Positions 52,736-64,000 of a stretch of DNA of 64,000 nt are shown piece after piece. The notes beneath the pieces are model-generated. The model did not search any database and was not told where the DNA came from. It was given only the letters and a program-made list of their open reading frames with translations. How positions within the stretch are numbered: position 1 is the first letter of the stretch; every line of letters starts with the position of its first letter. The DNA lies in assembly GCF_901709675.1 (NCBI RefSeq), contig NC_051099.1, positions 682,001 through 746,000 on the forward strand, in the 5' to 3' direction. A program made the translations under genes and the position numbers. Source of the DNA: Syngnathus acus (taxonomy: Eukaryota; Chordata; Actinopteri; Syngnathiformes; Syngnathidae).

Positions 52736-53099
52736 TAATGACAGAGCGAGCACAATTATTTCAAATGGCTCGGAAGAAAGCTGTCAATTAGAATGACGTC
52801 TTGTGTGTACTTTAAATCAAAATACACAAAGCTCCCTCCGCATGTAATAACACACTTGTACAGTTGCGTGCTAGGAAACACACACACCAAAAATGTCAAA
52901 TGATTCCTAAAAATAGCTATAAAAAAAATATTCTTATAATAATAATGCTTTCAAGATTTCTTTTCCACTGTCCCTGGATATTCAAGTGCTTCAGATGTAA
53001 CATTATGTTTGAAGGCAGCCGAGAATGGTCACTTCCTGAGAAAAAATCGGACTTTTGTGATAGTCACCTACACACAGTATGTTTGAAACAAATCGTTGA

Positions 53100-56000
53100 T
53101 CATCTGAAAAGTTCATCAAAGTTGAAACCTCCACCAGAGTATTGTGGCTTGTTGATGAGCTGAGGTAGCACCAACTGTTCCCCCTTGCTTTTGGACTTGT
53201 CACTGAGATGAGACACAGCAAATAAAATAAAATAAAAAAAAGATAAATCAAATAAAAACCAAGAACAGAGATGAATATTTGCTTGGTTTGGAACAGACAT
53301 CAGAATGATAAAAGGTCCATCAAAGGCCTTTGGAAGGCAAAGGCCTGCAGATCTGAATTTGGCAAATGTGGACTCAGTCAATTCAAATGCACGAGACATC
53401 AGAGCTCACCTTTGTAGCTTTTTCTGATTGAAATATTTCTTCTTGAGGTCGGCCATCTCATTGATCAACTTTTGATTCTCACTTTTGTACTCATTCAACT
53501 TTGAATCCAGCACTCTCACCTCTGCAGTCAGTGCCTGTGGAATCAAAGGAGATTTTTCCAATCCCAACTGTGGTACATGAAAAAGAAAGTTACCATGAAC
53601 TTTTTGGTCCTTTCCCTCAATGTCCACTGGCAATGCTGAAGCTGCTCAAGTGTTTCGGTGCCCGGCTGGCGAGCCAAAAGTTGCTGCAGTTCTACGTACA
53701 GCTTCTCCTTTTCCTGTGACAATAACATTTGGATTGGAATCAATCAAAGACTCAACAAGTCTGAGGGAAATAAAATAACCGTAATCATCACGACACCTGC
53801 AATAAGAATTCTTGTTCTTCAAAGTCTTCCGTCTTATTGATAAGTCTTCTCTGTAAAGTATGAACCTTCTGGATCAGTTCATACTTGCAGGGGTCACTGC
53901 CCTGTCGTCGACAATCATTTCACACGGGTTAATGCTTTCGACATTTTCCACCTGTGATCAATTTCCACGTGCTGACCATGAACGTGGATTGGCAATAACA
54001 TTTGGATTGACTTACCTCCAGTCGCCTCCATCTGTGAATATTGATGGGGTTTAGCTGTTCCTCGAGGACACCGTTCCTCGTCCTTTCTCTGGCCAGTTCC
54101 CTCTGCAGGGCAAACAACTCTCGTCTACAACACGGACGGACGGCAAAGACACAATGAGTTCCGAAAGACTCTCCGAGCACTCCGATTTCCTCTCTTCGTA
54201 CTTAAGGTCGTCTGCGTTGGGTACAGCCTTGTCCAAGATAATCTTTTCACGCCTGATCCTCTTGATTTCCAATTTGAGGAGTCGGATGTCTTCCAGCTTC
54301 TGATTGTGGTGAAAGTCCCTCTTGCATATGATGGATTGCTGGATCTTAATCTTCTCATACAACAGAGCTCGTTCTTCATCGCGTTTTAGCAGCTGCTTAC
54401 CCAAGTTGTCCCGTTCCCTGATCACCTGGAAATGGTACCAAAGGTTGACGCGGAGCTGCAATTCACGCCAAGTATGATTGATCTCTTACTTGATCAATTT
54501 GCTTTTTCAGTTGCATGTATTCCATTTGCTTGTCAGTTATGATTTTCTGAAGTCGTTCTTGTTCTGTTTTCTGATTCTCAACACGTCGAATTTCTTCCTC
54601 CAGTTGCAGTGTTATTGTTTTCATCTGTCCCTGGAATGTTCAAACGGCGGGAGCACAGCAAGAATAAATGAATGATCATTTTTAAAAAATGAAATGAATA
54701 TATATATATGGTACCTTGAGATTGTCATTATCTCGCCCTAAGCGCCTGTGGTGCTGCTGTTCTTTGTGGATCGTGGACTCTTTTGCTTCTATCTCCTCCT
54801 TCAACTGAGTGTTCTGGGTGTTCATGGCCCTATTCTTTATCTTCAACTTTGCAATTTCGTCCTGGGTAGGGTCGAAGCATCACATCCATCAAACAAGTGC
54901 TTCAAACAAGTGCCCAAATAGTCCATCCTTCTTGCCTGAGCATCGACGAGGTTTTTGCTGTAGTGGTTCCTTTCAGTTATGACAGAATCCAACAGTTCCT
55001 CTTTTCTTTCCAGCTTGACCTCTTCCTCTGCCACTCTCTTTTTCCAGTTATGGACTGCCATCTGGCTTGTTTCAAGTTCATTGACTTTGTGTTGCACCTT
55101 TTCCAGCAAGACAAAAACCCCCCAGAATGAATTCATTTTACAATCCTAAAAGAGGACGTTGTTATCAGACATGACCTGCCTTTTGCAAGAGGTTGTTGTT
55201 GTCATTGATGAAGCGGTCCCGTTCCTTTTCCAGGTCCTGGAGAGTCTTGCGCAATTTCTGTCCATCCACGCAGTAACCGTTAATCTCTTGTTGTAGCACC
55301 CTTTTGTCCGTCTCGAGCTCCATCACGATGCACTGCTGTTCCTCCACTGCATCTGTAGCTTTGGATACGTTCTTTTGATTGGAATCAACAAAACATGGGT
55401 TTAAGAAGCAACAAGTGTGATGTGATTGAAACAAAAAGAAAATCATAGAATACCTTTGACAACATGTCTCGTTCCCTGGTCAGGTCAGCAATGATTTTCT
55501 TGTCAGCTTCAATTTGCTTTTTTGTCGCTTCATACTCTGCAGAAGGACAAGTTGGGCAGGCACTTTAGTTCCACCCGTAGATTGGGCATTCATTTTTGTT
55601 CACCAGCGGAATACTTGAGCTCAATGCATCATCATGTGTGTTTCCAAAAGCCCATCGCATACCTTTCTCTAGACCAGTGATCCGAGTTTTCAGAATCCCT
55701 CTCTGTACTTCCACGTCAGCTTTCTGTTCCTCCATCACACGGAACTTCTTTTGGTTGGCCTCTTTCAATTTTCGTTCCTTGGAAATCTCATGGCGCATCT
55801 GATTTATCGTTTCATCTTTTACCTGACAGGTGTGGGAGGGAGGAATGAGGAATTACACAGAGGCAGTAGGAAGACAAAACCAAAAAACCTCTTGTTGCTA
55901 ATGTGTACTCTGCACCTTAATCTCATTTAAATTCTTCTGATTCTCCCAAAAGTGGTGTTCTTTGAGCGATACAAGATGATCTCGGTCGCGCTGCAGCTTG

Positions 56001-57102
56001 TTGGTTTTGTTTTGCAACAGCTCCAGATCTTTGGTGATTTTATCAAACGCAAACTGGGGGGGAAATCATTCATTCATTCATGCTGTCATTGAAATCAAAG
56101 CACTGAAATGATGGATGTCTGTGATGATGACCTTCATTGCTTTCAATTGTTGCGCTATTCTCAGCTGCTCATCCTTGGAGGTTCGGAAATCCTTTTCAAT
56201 TGTTTGGATCTCTCGAACTTTGGCTTCCAAGTCAAGGGACATCTCCTTCAACTCCTTTTCGAGTTTTTCTTTAAACCTCTGCTCGCGGGAAATCTCATTC
56301 TGTTGTAACTGAACCTCATGTTGGAGCTACATGGAGAGAAAGGAACAAATTGGTTGACGGAGAGGATTTCATCGGAATCCTTTTTGCCCCATGTACCTGC
56401 CTGGGAAATGGTGTTCAAGGCATCCTCCCTTTGAGTCTCTGCTTTCTGCTTGCCTGCACTGGTGATGCTCAGCTGTTCTCTGAGACTCTCCACGGTTGTC
56501 AGAAGGCGATCACGCTCGTTCGTCAAGTCTTCAATCATTTTCAGCAAATCGCTGAAAAGACATTTTGGGGGACAAATCAACACACGGTGGTAGCATTGAG
56601 AAGCATTTTTACCCATGGCTTGCTGGACTCACCTCTGATCTTGGTTAGCAATGGCTAGATTGAGTTGTTCTACTACCTGTGTTAAGTTGGCAACCTCTTC
56701 TTGGAAATTTTTGATTGTCTCCAAATGGACTTGCTCTTTATTGTAGGCGTTATCCACCATTTTCCAAGCTTTATCTAATTCCTGTGGAAGTGATTCGGGG
56801 TTAGCTGATTCGATGCGTGTACAATATTGAACTCATGCTATATGTACCGTTTTGAGGGAAGTCATCGTCGATTCATCGTCTTGAGAAATCTTGCGGGAAG
56901 CTTCTAATTTGTTTGAGGCCGACGCCATCTCTGCACTCAGTTCCTTGCATTTGCTCATGAGCCTTTTCTCGTTGTTGTATGACTTAGTCAGGGCATTGAG
57001 TAGTTTCTCATATTCTTCACGGATCTTGACCGTGTTTGGTTCCTCTTGGCCCTCAGTGAGCTCACTGAGGACCACCTGGAACTCTTCCAACGATTCAGCC
57101 AT
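53100..57102 (-). CDS. cfap58: Cilia- and flagella-associated protein 58
   Basis: CFAP58 (CCDC147) is a long coiled-coil protein needed for motile cilia and sperm flagella. Coding exons, 5' to 3': 57102-56848, 56781-56633, 56551-56401, 56326-56132, 56053-55916, 55822-55663, 55536-55454, 55371-55180, 55097-54936, 54861-54715, 54630-54490, 54425-54202, 54124-54016, 53901-53797, 53713-53594, 53534-53410 and 53202-53100. Every phase agrees and gives 852 residues (human 872). Recognised blocks include KSYNNEKRLMSKCKELSAEM, KAWKMVDNAYNKEQ, LEKERDRFIN, ERNHYSKNLVDAQ, ALLYEKIKIQQS, NIHRWRRLE, YVELQQLLARQPG and a C-terminal SGGGF. It is almost entirely heptad-type coiled coil. The ATG at 57102 is the first in frame: a TAG lies upstream in the spliced leader. 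Three introns start with GC (see findings). The intron after 56132 has a weak GTCATC donor. Confidence 0.95.
54934..54935 (-). other. cfap58: GC splice donor (cfap58 intron after exon ending 54936)
   Basis: The exon ends GATGCTCAG and the intron begins GCAAGA. No GT occurs in the next twenty-odd bases. The protein joins as DAQ-DEIAKLK, matching human EAQ-DEI. It is an unambiguous GC-AG intron with CAG before the cut. Confidence 0.85.
55178..55179 (-). other. cfap58: GC splice donor (cfap58 intron after exon ending 55180)
   Basis: The exon ends TTGCAAAAG and the intron begins GCAGGT. Using the GT four bases later would shift frame into a stop in the next exon. The in-frame join is LLQK-VQHK, like human LTQK-V. 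Confidence 0.8.
56399..56400 (-). other. cfap58: GC splice donor (cfap58 intron 56327-56400)
   Basis: The exon ends ATTTCCCAG and the 74-bp intron begins GCAGGT. Using the GT four bases later would give a TGA three codons into the next exon. The in-frame join is TISQ-LQHE, as in human. Confidence 0.8.
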
Positions 57103-57332
57103 GTCTTCTCTTGTTGGATTTATTTCCAACCTGTGAATAATAACCCAATATTTACATCAGCTAACAATTAGATCTGGCTTTTCAGTACATCCCTTAGTAC
57201 GATTTCGTCGAAATATTCAGCCGGATGTCTGTATTCAAGTTGACGAATTCAATGGAAATGATCAAATGTTGCTATTAATTGTAAATAAGTACCATTTTGT
57301 AATAAAACTCTTTAAACCCCGAGACGACTTAC

Positions 57333-57400
57333 CGCAATTGACGACCCAAAGAGCGGAAATGAACCTAGTGTCATTTAGAAGACTGTTGATGGCCAGTTTA
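57333..57400 (-). other. cfap58: cfap58 non-coding first exon (3' boundary at 57333)
   Basis: A strong donor (GTAAGTCG) follows TCAATTGCG at 57333. The matching acceptor (TTCACAG) is at 57131-57137, directly before the exon with the ATG; the latter exon begins at 57130. The 5' end of this leader exon is not determinable and is set by eye just downstream of the X-box. Confidence 0.55.
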
Positions 57401-57405
57401 TGTTG

Positions 57406-57418
57406 GTTGCCAGGCAAC
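57406..57418 (-). promoter_or_regulatory. cfap58: RFX X-box (ciliary promoter element)
   Basis: GTTGCC-A-GGCAAC is a perfect palindromic X-box with a one-base spacer, matching RYYNYY-N(1-3)-RRNRAC bound by RFX factors. It lies about 75 bp upstream of the cfap58 exon 1 donor. Three bases away is CCAAT (57421-57425, plus orientation). RFX2/3 sites of this kind, often with FOXJ1 input, drive motile-cilium genes, which agrees with the product. Confidence 0.85.
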
Positions 57419-57429
57419 GACCAATCTCG

Positions 57430-60400
57430 CGAGAGAAAATTGGCGACCAGGAAGTGACTCATTCTTTTTTTCTTTTGAGGGGGTATTTAAATCCCCAGTT
57501 CAAATGTTCTTTTTTTAATCGCAGATGAGATAGATGATACAAATATATTCAGGAAGTCATTCTGGTGTCACACTTGATCAAATGACTGACGTCCTCCATT
57601 ACGTGACGTGTCGAGCGAAATCCTTCGTTGTAGTTTTGGTTACTTTGGTGGATCGTGGAATCGACAACCCAAAAATGTACTTAGCGTGAGAAAACAGCCC
57701 GCAGTGCAGTGCGGTGAAATAAATGCTCACCTTGTGACTGGTCTCGGTCTTCTTACGTGGAGAGATGTTGTGTTTTGGCTTTGTGCAAGAACATATGTAC
57801 ATTGTCTTGGAAAATTGAAACATTTTTTTAATAAATAAAAATTGATGTAATATACACCATTATGAATTTACAACTACAGTTCAAGCATACCAAGACATTT
57901 GAAAACACAAATAAAACAAGTGACAGTTCATTTGAGTTCAATCCATTTTTCATTCATTGGGGTGAACAAGAATTGTAAGTGTCTCAAAGAAGATCTATAA
58001 AAACAAAGAATTTGCAAGAATTTCTCAGCCAATGAACAGACTGGAATAGATTGTTACGTTTCTGGATGAATTGCACAAAGAGACATTTTGAGGTACTGAG
58101 TTGTTTGAGTTATTGTAAGCACACTCAAAACATTTGACAGTGACAAAAAAAAAAAAAAAATGGAAAACCGAACTACAGTTTGTCCTTCTTCCGTAGTATT
58201 GCATTTGGCTTATGGATTAAAAGGAAACCCGAACTTTTCATGAAGAAAACAAAACACAAACTACAGTTTTCAGACTGAAGTTTGGCTTTCATGAATAGGA
58301 GTTGACCTTGAGAAAAATATTTTTCAACGATATATTTATTGAATGACTTTGATTTTTTTCCTCTGCAATATTATAATATAACGAGAGACACCTTTTTGGT
58401 GAATGGGAGTTAAAAGTCGTTTTTTCACGACTTCTAATGCTTTACTTTTTATGCAGAGCTGTCTCCATCTAGTGGTGAGTTCTGGATGCGCACAGACTCC
58501 AACTTCCAATTCTTTCATTGACCTCATCAGGGTATGTATGTGGTGAGCATCTCCGAATTAGTTTGGGGGAAAAAAATCACAAATAGAAAGGCAATTGGCC
58601 ATGAGGATGTATTCAAATCAAAATGCCCTTGCTCTAATATTTTCTTGCCACTTTGTAATGCTGTCATGTCTCAGAAGCAACGGCAAAGGCCACAGGGCCA
58701 GCCAGGTTGTACAGTGCAACACACAAGTGTGTGGCTACATTTTGTCTGAAGCAAGGAAATACAATGAATAAAAAAAAAAAAAGCACCACAGCTGTTTGGA
58801 AATAGCACCAGTCTTCAGAATGTACAGGTATATGTCATTTGTTTTGTTTTTTTGGCAATGTAGAGCACTGAATTGAATGGCACACCACAAAGCTGCTGAA
58901 ATGCTCCAACCAACCCAGTTAACATCACGTGACCCCAAAAACATGCTCGTGCTTCAAGAGAAAGTCGAAAAAACACCTTTGGACGTGGATTGCGAGCAGC
59001 ATTACGAATGGCTGCTTTACAAATGATGAATACGTGCATGTAAAGCCATTCCAGTTGTACATATTGTGAACTCAACAAATAAATAGAGCACCATCGAAAG
59101 GGTAAGCGTGCCATCATGTCTGTAAGCCCCAAATTGTGGATACCGTCAACTAATCCGAATAAAAAGAACTATCTCCAAAGGATGAAAGAAAGACGATTGC
59201 CCACAGTCAAACTCATATTTACTATTCATGGCAAGCAGACGTTGCTATAAAAATAGGTTGCTGTGTTTGTATACAGTACAGTGAAATCCATTCGAGTGCA
59301 CCATTCTCTTTGTTTTTGTTTTTTTTCCCCTACTGCACTGCTACCATATAAGCACAGATGGATATAAAAATAAATATAGAGTCGTACATTCTTTTAAAAC
59401 ATGAAGTGTCCTCAAATATATAGAGAGCCATTTGGGCCCCACACATACATATGTCTATTATATTCATATAGTTTCTATTTCTTGGCTCCCTAACAATCAA
59501 CTAATTCCTATATTGGAGAATGTCTTTTACTCACATTTTGACATTGGTTTGTTACAAAAGTATCACGGAACCTACACTAAGATCCCCCACTCGAGTTTTC
59601 AACATGTGCATTCTACTGTACCTCCTTCTACCAAAAAAGAAAAAAGATGTATGCTTATTTAAGACGTTATATACAAACTGTAAGGAAAGTATGGATTTTT
59701 TTCTTTTTCTTCTCCATCTGTACACTGAAACAAAAGTGATACTTCATGTCGTCAATACTTTTCCTTCTCTGTTACTGATGTAAAGTGTGTCAGCCAGTGT
59801 AAGATGAGGGAGGGTCTTTGTTTGTGGGGTAGCCATCAACCCCCCCGCCGCCGCCGCCACCATTTTGCTGGAAGAAGCTTGATAAAAATGTTGGACATTG
59901 CATTCCATTTGTAGGTCGTGTACTTGGGTTAAAGAGAAAATGCATTTGACAACAATACATAGTAAGTATGTAAATGTTTGACTTGTGCAGCATGGGTTAG
60001 CACCAGGTTGTCTACTTGTTGTGCGTGCGCATAGCTACAGCCCGTAAAGCAGGTGAGATGAAATCCCCAGTGATACAGTACTGAGATTGACTTTCAAGTC
60101 GTGTGACTGAATGTACAAGTAGAAGGAATCACCCACCACTTTGAAAGCTCACAGCCCACCGACCGTGAGGATTTTTCAAAATCGACTTTTGTATTCTTAT
60201 CATTTTGTTTTTCTTCCGCTCGTCAGCTTCTGAAAAGCTTGACAAATCTACACAGAACGGCGTTCATAGTGGTATGCCCATCAGCAATATCCTCACAGCT
60301 ATTTTCTAGTTTTATTAGCACAAACGAGACAGCAGTAAGTCGATTTTTTTTCTCTCAACTATTTTAGAAGGGAACTTTCATCTAATCTTCACGATGAACA

Positions 60401-61159
60401 TACAATCTACTGTTATTGACCGCAACCAATGACTAAGTCAAAGTGTTAAATGACGGTCCAGGTACAAATCAATCGTTAATTTCCTTTTCATCGTGAAAAA
60501 AAAAAAAAAATTATATTTTAAATGAATTTATTGTGTAGTGATGAACTGATTTTTTCTTCTTCAAATTTTGGTTTCTAAAATGATTGAAAATAAAAAGATA
60601 TTTATAGGTGCTTCCTCATGAATTTAACACTAGTTTTACATTTTACGCTTTGGTTCTATTTTGTTTTCATGTTTGTCCTGCCACAATATCATATGACCTT
60701 TTGCAGACTGCTGTCACATGTTTGGATAGATTTCAGAAAAAAACATTCATCAGAGAACCTTTCTTGAAGAACACGACGTGCGAAATAGAAGCAACACGTA
60801 CGTAAGTCACAACCTGCTCACCAGGCAGTGCAAGCTTGTGTTTCACTTTTGCACATTTTTGTCATCGCTTTTTGCACTGGAGAAAAATTGCGGCAGCTAT
60901 CATTCTGATTTGATAAACACATTGAGAATAATACTCGACGTGACCATTGAAGGAAGATGGAGATGAGCACTTTGACTTCAGAGGGCAGAATTTAGAAGTA
61001 CATCATATCGAAATCAACTTTTCCGATTTTGGAGGGATTGTCATCAGGGTCAAATAAATATTGAGCTGATTCATTCAGAGTCATGTTAAATGTCGAGGCG
61101 GTTGAACCAATCTAAAAGCATCAATGTTATTGTCATAGAACATCTATACGACCTTATTT
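57430..61159 (-). other. region between cfap58 promoter and the right-hand gene's stop; probably includes its 3' UTR
   Basis: No coding exon could be supported in this 3.7 kb. It is AT-rich and contains many potential hexamers. AATAAA on the minus strand at 58335-58340 is one candidate end for the upstream gene, which would give a 3' UTR of about 2.8 kb. Nearer signals near 60312 and 60525 would give shorter ones. A (CCG)n run lies near 59841-59860. Confidence 0.4.
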
Positions 61160-64000
61160 TCAGAGGAAGGTGGCCTGGTCTAGTTCGACGTTGTCCATAC
61201 AAGCCAAAATAGCCTTTTGATCTTCTGGAAGGGGCCGGCGGTACAGCAGAGCAGAGAAGCGATTGTATGGATCGTGAATCCGGAGACGTTTCTTTTTCCT
61301 GTGGAGGTAGAGCGCTTCTTCGGGCTGAAGTACCTGAGTGATGTGAGCCTGCTGGGTCTGAGAGCTGGAGACACCTGCAAAGACATTCCCACAGCAAAGA
61401 CTGCAAGACTAATATGCGTTCGCTGCCAATTCAGCTTGCAAAATGTGTTGGAATTTGGAGCAAAACGAAAATCGGCATGCCCATTCTAAAATGGTGACAA
61501 AATCCGTGCGCGCATTGCGACCTACCTGCTTTCCTCCTGGCCTTGGAATTATTGTTATTCATGGTCACCTTCTTAGCCTTTCGAATCCGTTGGTATTTCA
61601 GAGCATCCATCCTCTCAGACCCCGAAAGGACACTCGGCGCACCTCGACGTTTTCTAAAGGAGGACAACAAAGAGGGGAAAAGGGGCTAACTCCATGCCAT
61701 ATATTTTCAAGGGCATACTCATTCTAATTCAGTCCTGCTTGATCCATGCAACACATTGTTCAAGATGAGACACCTGACTTGCATCTGTGAAATACATCTT
61801 TCCATGAACCAATGACACTGTTCATTTTCAGGGCAACCGCACCAAAATGGATGGACTGACTATGTGTTTCTTTCATTTTGAAATGCTCCCTTGGTGCGGC
61901 TTGTCAGTGGCACATCCAAATAGGTAGGTGTCTCTCTTAGGAGGTTTTCTTTGCCACTCACACACCAGCACGGTATTTATGCACAGAAAACAAAAAGCGT
62001 AATTGTGGCGGCCATCTTTCCACAGTGGCTACAGAGAGAAACCAAGGATCATTAGAACAAGGAATAAAAAAATCACAGCTGAGCAACAAAGCATTATCAA
62101 TATGTATTCATAGACATGGAAACTGTCTACAATGGGCTTCACCATGCTGACAGGGGGAAGAGATGGCTGGAGGGGAAATGACTACGCGGGAACAGTCACA
62201 TCATGAAAAATAAGCCAAAGAAAAGCGAAGCACTAGGACAAGAAATGTAACAAGAATTCATCAATAGAATTGTTTGGCTTTCTTTTTTTGTTGTTGTTGT
62301 TGGGAAACGGAGGCGGATTTAGCAATGGCATGCATGGCAGTTTGCACATGGAACAGAACTTTAAAGGGGAATACATTCAAAAAGATTTTCATCCATCAGC
62401 TCACTTGAACTGAGCACTTTTTGTGTTTTCTTGTACAGTGTGCCACTTGCTTGACACATTTCATCGAAAGCTATTCAAATGGTCAACCATTATTTTTCAC
62501 CCTGCATGCAGAGGACTTCAAATGGGATCGATCATACGACATGCGTGCGCGCGTGTGTGTCTCGAGTTAGCTTGGCAACGGAAGAGAGGGAGAGAGAAAT
62601 CTGGCCGGATGTTTTTCCACTTACAAAAGCTAAACATGTCAAAACAGAACATTTACTGGATGTTTATTTAAGCTCATTTAAAAAAAAAAAAAGCGATTCA
62701 CGTCACGCTCAAAAAAGCGATTCACGGCTGCCGCCAAGTCTTCAAATTCCGGAAATGACACATTTGCTGTTTGAAGCCGAAATATGTCGCTGCTACCTTT
62801 ATATTCAACGCACTGGGTATGAACTGAGATGACCTACGATTGACTGAGGGAGGCAAAAATTGAGCAGAGACTCATCTCTTGTATTCCCCTTTAAAGGACG
62901 AGGTGATCAAATAAAGCCCCACCTGCTAACCCCCCCCCCCTTTCAGACATGGATCCAACCCTTACCTATTGCGGTGTAGACGACTTGGTCACAACAACGC
63001 TGCCCAGATAGCTGAGATCAATCAAAAACAAAGCACGTAAGACTCCAGGATCTATTCAAAGCCACTTACTTACCATACTGGCCCTAAGTCAGAATGAGGA
63101 CAAACATGGCGCAAAAACATGAGAAGCAGACAGGCCCTGTGACACACTTGGCCCAACGACAACTTTGAAAGGGATCGTTGACAAACACAAGACTGGGAAA
63201 GAAAGATCTGGAAAAAGGTGGAGGGGGAGAATTGATCATGAAAGCGGGCCGAGGATGGGCCGCAGGGCCTGCCCAGATCCGTAAAGCATCCCTCGCCATG
63301 ACACAGGCATCGTCAAACGCTTGGATCGAGACGTAACGATGGAGATTGATCTGGGGATTCAATTCCATTCATATGAGGCAATTCCTCCTGTTAGGCGGAA
63401 GCAAGTTCCTGTCTTTTCGATTTCCATTCATATACATACGTATATAAATAATAATCATTTTATATATATATATATACGTATAGATTTGTTTTTGTATGCA
63501 TGTATGTCAGTATGTCTGTAGAGTTGATGCAAATTCTATTCAAAGATGATCTTTTTCTTCCAATTGCTAGATGTTGCTCGATTAGCAAGCAAAGTCATAA
63601 AGTCAAGTCACGTTTCAAAGCATCACGGGTCAAGCAGATGAATCACTCCCTACCTACCCTGAAGCTGACAACTGGGATGGAGAGGGCTCAGATGGAAGGA
63701 TCTCCTCCTCAGTTCTCCTGTGAGACGGCACCTGCCCAAACACGTTGCTCCTTTCCATGGCTGGTGACGGCGACTGCGAAGCCGGATAGCTGCTCGCGGA
63801 TGAAGCAAAGGCCATGTGGGAACGATAGCCAGGACTGGATCTTCTGCTACCCTGGCCTAGTGCGGGTGAGGAAGAAGGGGAAGATCTCCTTGAGAAGGTG
63901 GCTGCGGAAGGAGGGAGGAGGGTAATCTCAGACATCCCCGGGGCTACGATGTTGGGCCGCGGTCGGGGACGGACGACGATCTCGGGAGATCCCTGGTGAG
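61160..64000 (-). CDS. unrecognised gene, last three coding exons (5' part off right edge)
   Basis: I do not recognise this protein. Three minus-strand exons join in frame: 64000-63658 (open at the window edge), 61653-61526 and 61374-61160, with standard acceptors and GTAGG donors and phases 2 and 1. They give 227 residues plus stop. The first part (about 1-115) is Pro/Ser/Arg-rich and probably disordered, with RPRPRP and several SSP/SPS motifs that suit proline-directed kinases. The second exon is strongly basic (KRRG, KYQRIRKAKK, KARRK). The last exon has HRKKKRLRIHDPYNRFSALL, a compact block with the look of a conserved domain end, and ends DQATFL, whose final T-F-L fits a class I PDZ ligand. 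The basic clusters could be nuclear-localising or membrane-binding. It is in tandem with cfap58. Confidence 0.75.
61654..63657 (-). other. intron of the unrecognised right-hand gene
   Basis: The donor (GTAGGTA) at 63657 and the acceptor (AG) at 61654-61655 bound a 2.0 kb intron. A 34-bp segment at 62966-62999 is flanked by AG and GTAAGG but adds an in-frame stop if included, so I leave it out. The other introns of this gene portion hold nothing recognised. Confidence 0.6.

Noticed and set aside
57262-57462. Minus-strand frame reading through the cfap58 leader exon as an N-terminal extension
   Set aside because: After splicing, the in-frame leader has a TAG upstream of the first ATG; the frame seen in genomic DNA crosses an intron donor.
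62966-62999. 34-bp candidate micro-exon in the unrecognised right-hand gene
   Set aside because: It has AG and GTAAGG borders, but inclusion between the flanking exons brings a TAG in frame; direct joining of the neighbours keeps the frame.

Overview
The window is nuclear DNA of a ray-finned fish (teleost-type). Genes are split into many short exons with GT-AG introns, non-coding DNA is AT-rich with long (CA)n, (GAAA)n and other microsatellites, and the recognisable proteins are vertebrate-specific neural, endothelial and ciliary proteins. The species cannot be named from the sequence. There is no prokaryotic, phage or CRISPR content. Exon boundaries below were read by hand from splice signals and codon phase.

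Layout from left to right: (1) 1-15082, minus strand: the first coding exon of robo3 (14929-15082), with the window's left end lying inside its large first intron. (2) 15083-about 22900: intergenic space between two divergent genes. (3) 23022-25201, plus: msantd2, four exons, complete. (4) 27916-43930, plus: esam, seven coding exons, complete, with a 13.9 kb first intron. (5) 47168-50734 (non-coding first exon ending at 52055), minus: fez1, nine coding exons, complete, convergent with esam. (6) 53100-57102 (non-coding exon ending at 57333), minus: cfap58, seventeen coding exons, complete, with a ciliary X-box just upstream. (7) 61160-64000, minus: the 3' three exons of a gene I do not recognise, running off the right edge.

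The genes form a shared chromosomal block rather than a pathway. robo3 (axon guidance), msantd2 (Myb/SANT nuclear protein), esam (endothelial junction adhesion) and fez1 (kinesin adaptor in axons) are linked on human 11q24. cfap58 lies elsewhere in human (10q25), so this neighbourhood has been rearranged.

The most unusual thing I found is in cfap58. Three of its introns can only be joined in frame if they begin with GC rather than GT, and two of those sites carry a GT four bases further on that would shift the frame. Other points of note are the X-box/CCAAT promoter of cfap58, a perfect CTCF-like core between the converging esam and fez1 genes, a V-type Ig domain in esam without the usual disulfide, and the unidentified gene at the right edge. 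I found no clearly new biological system.
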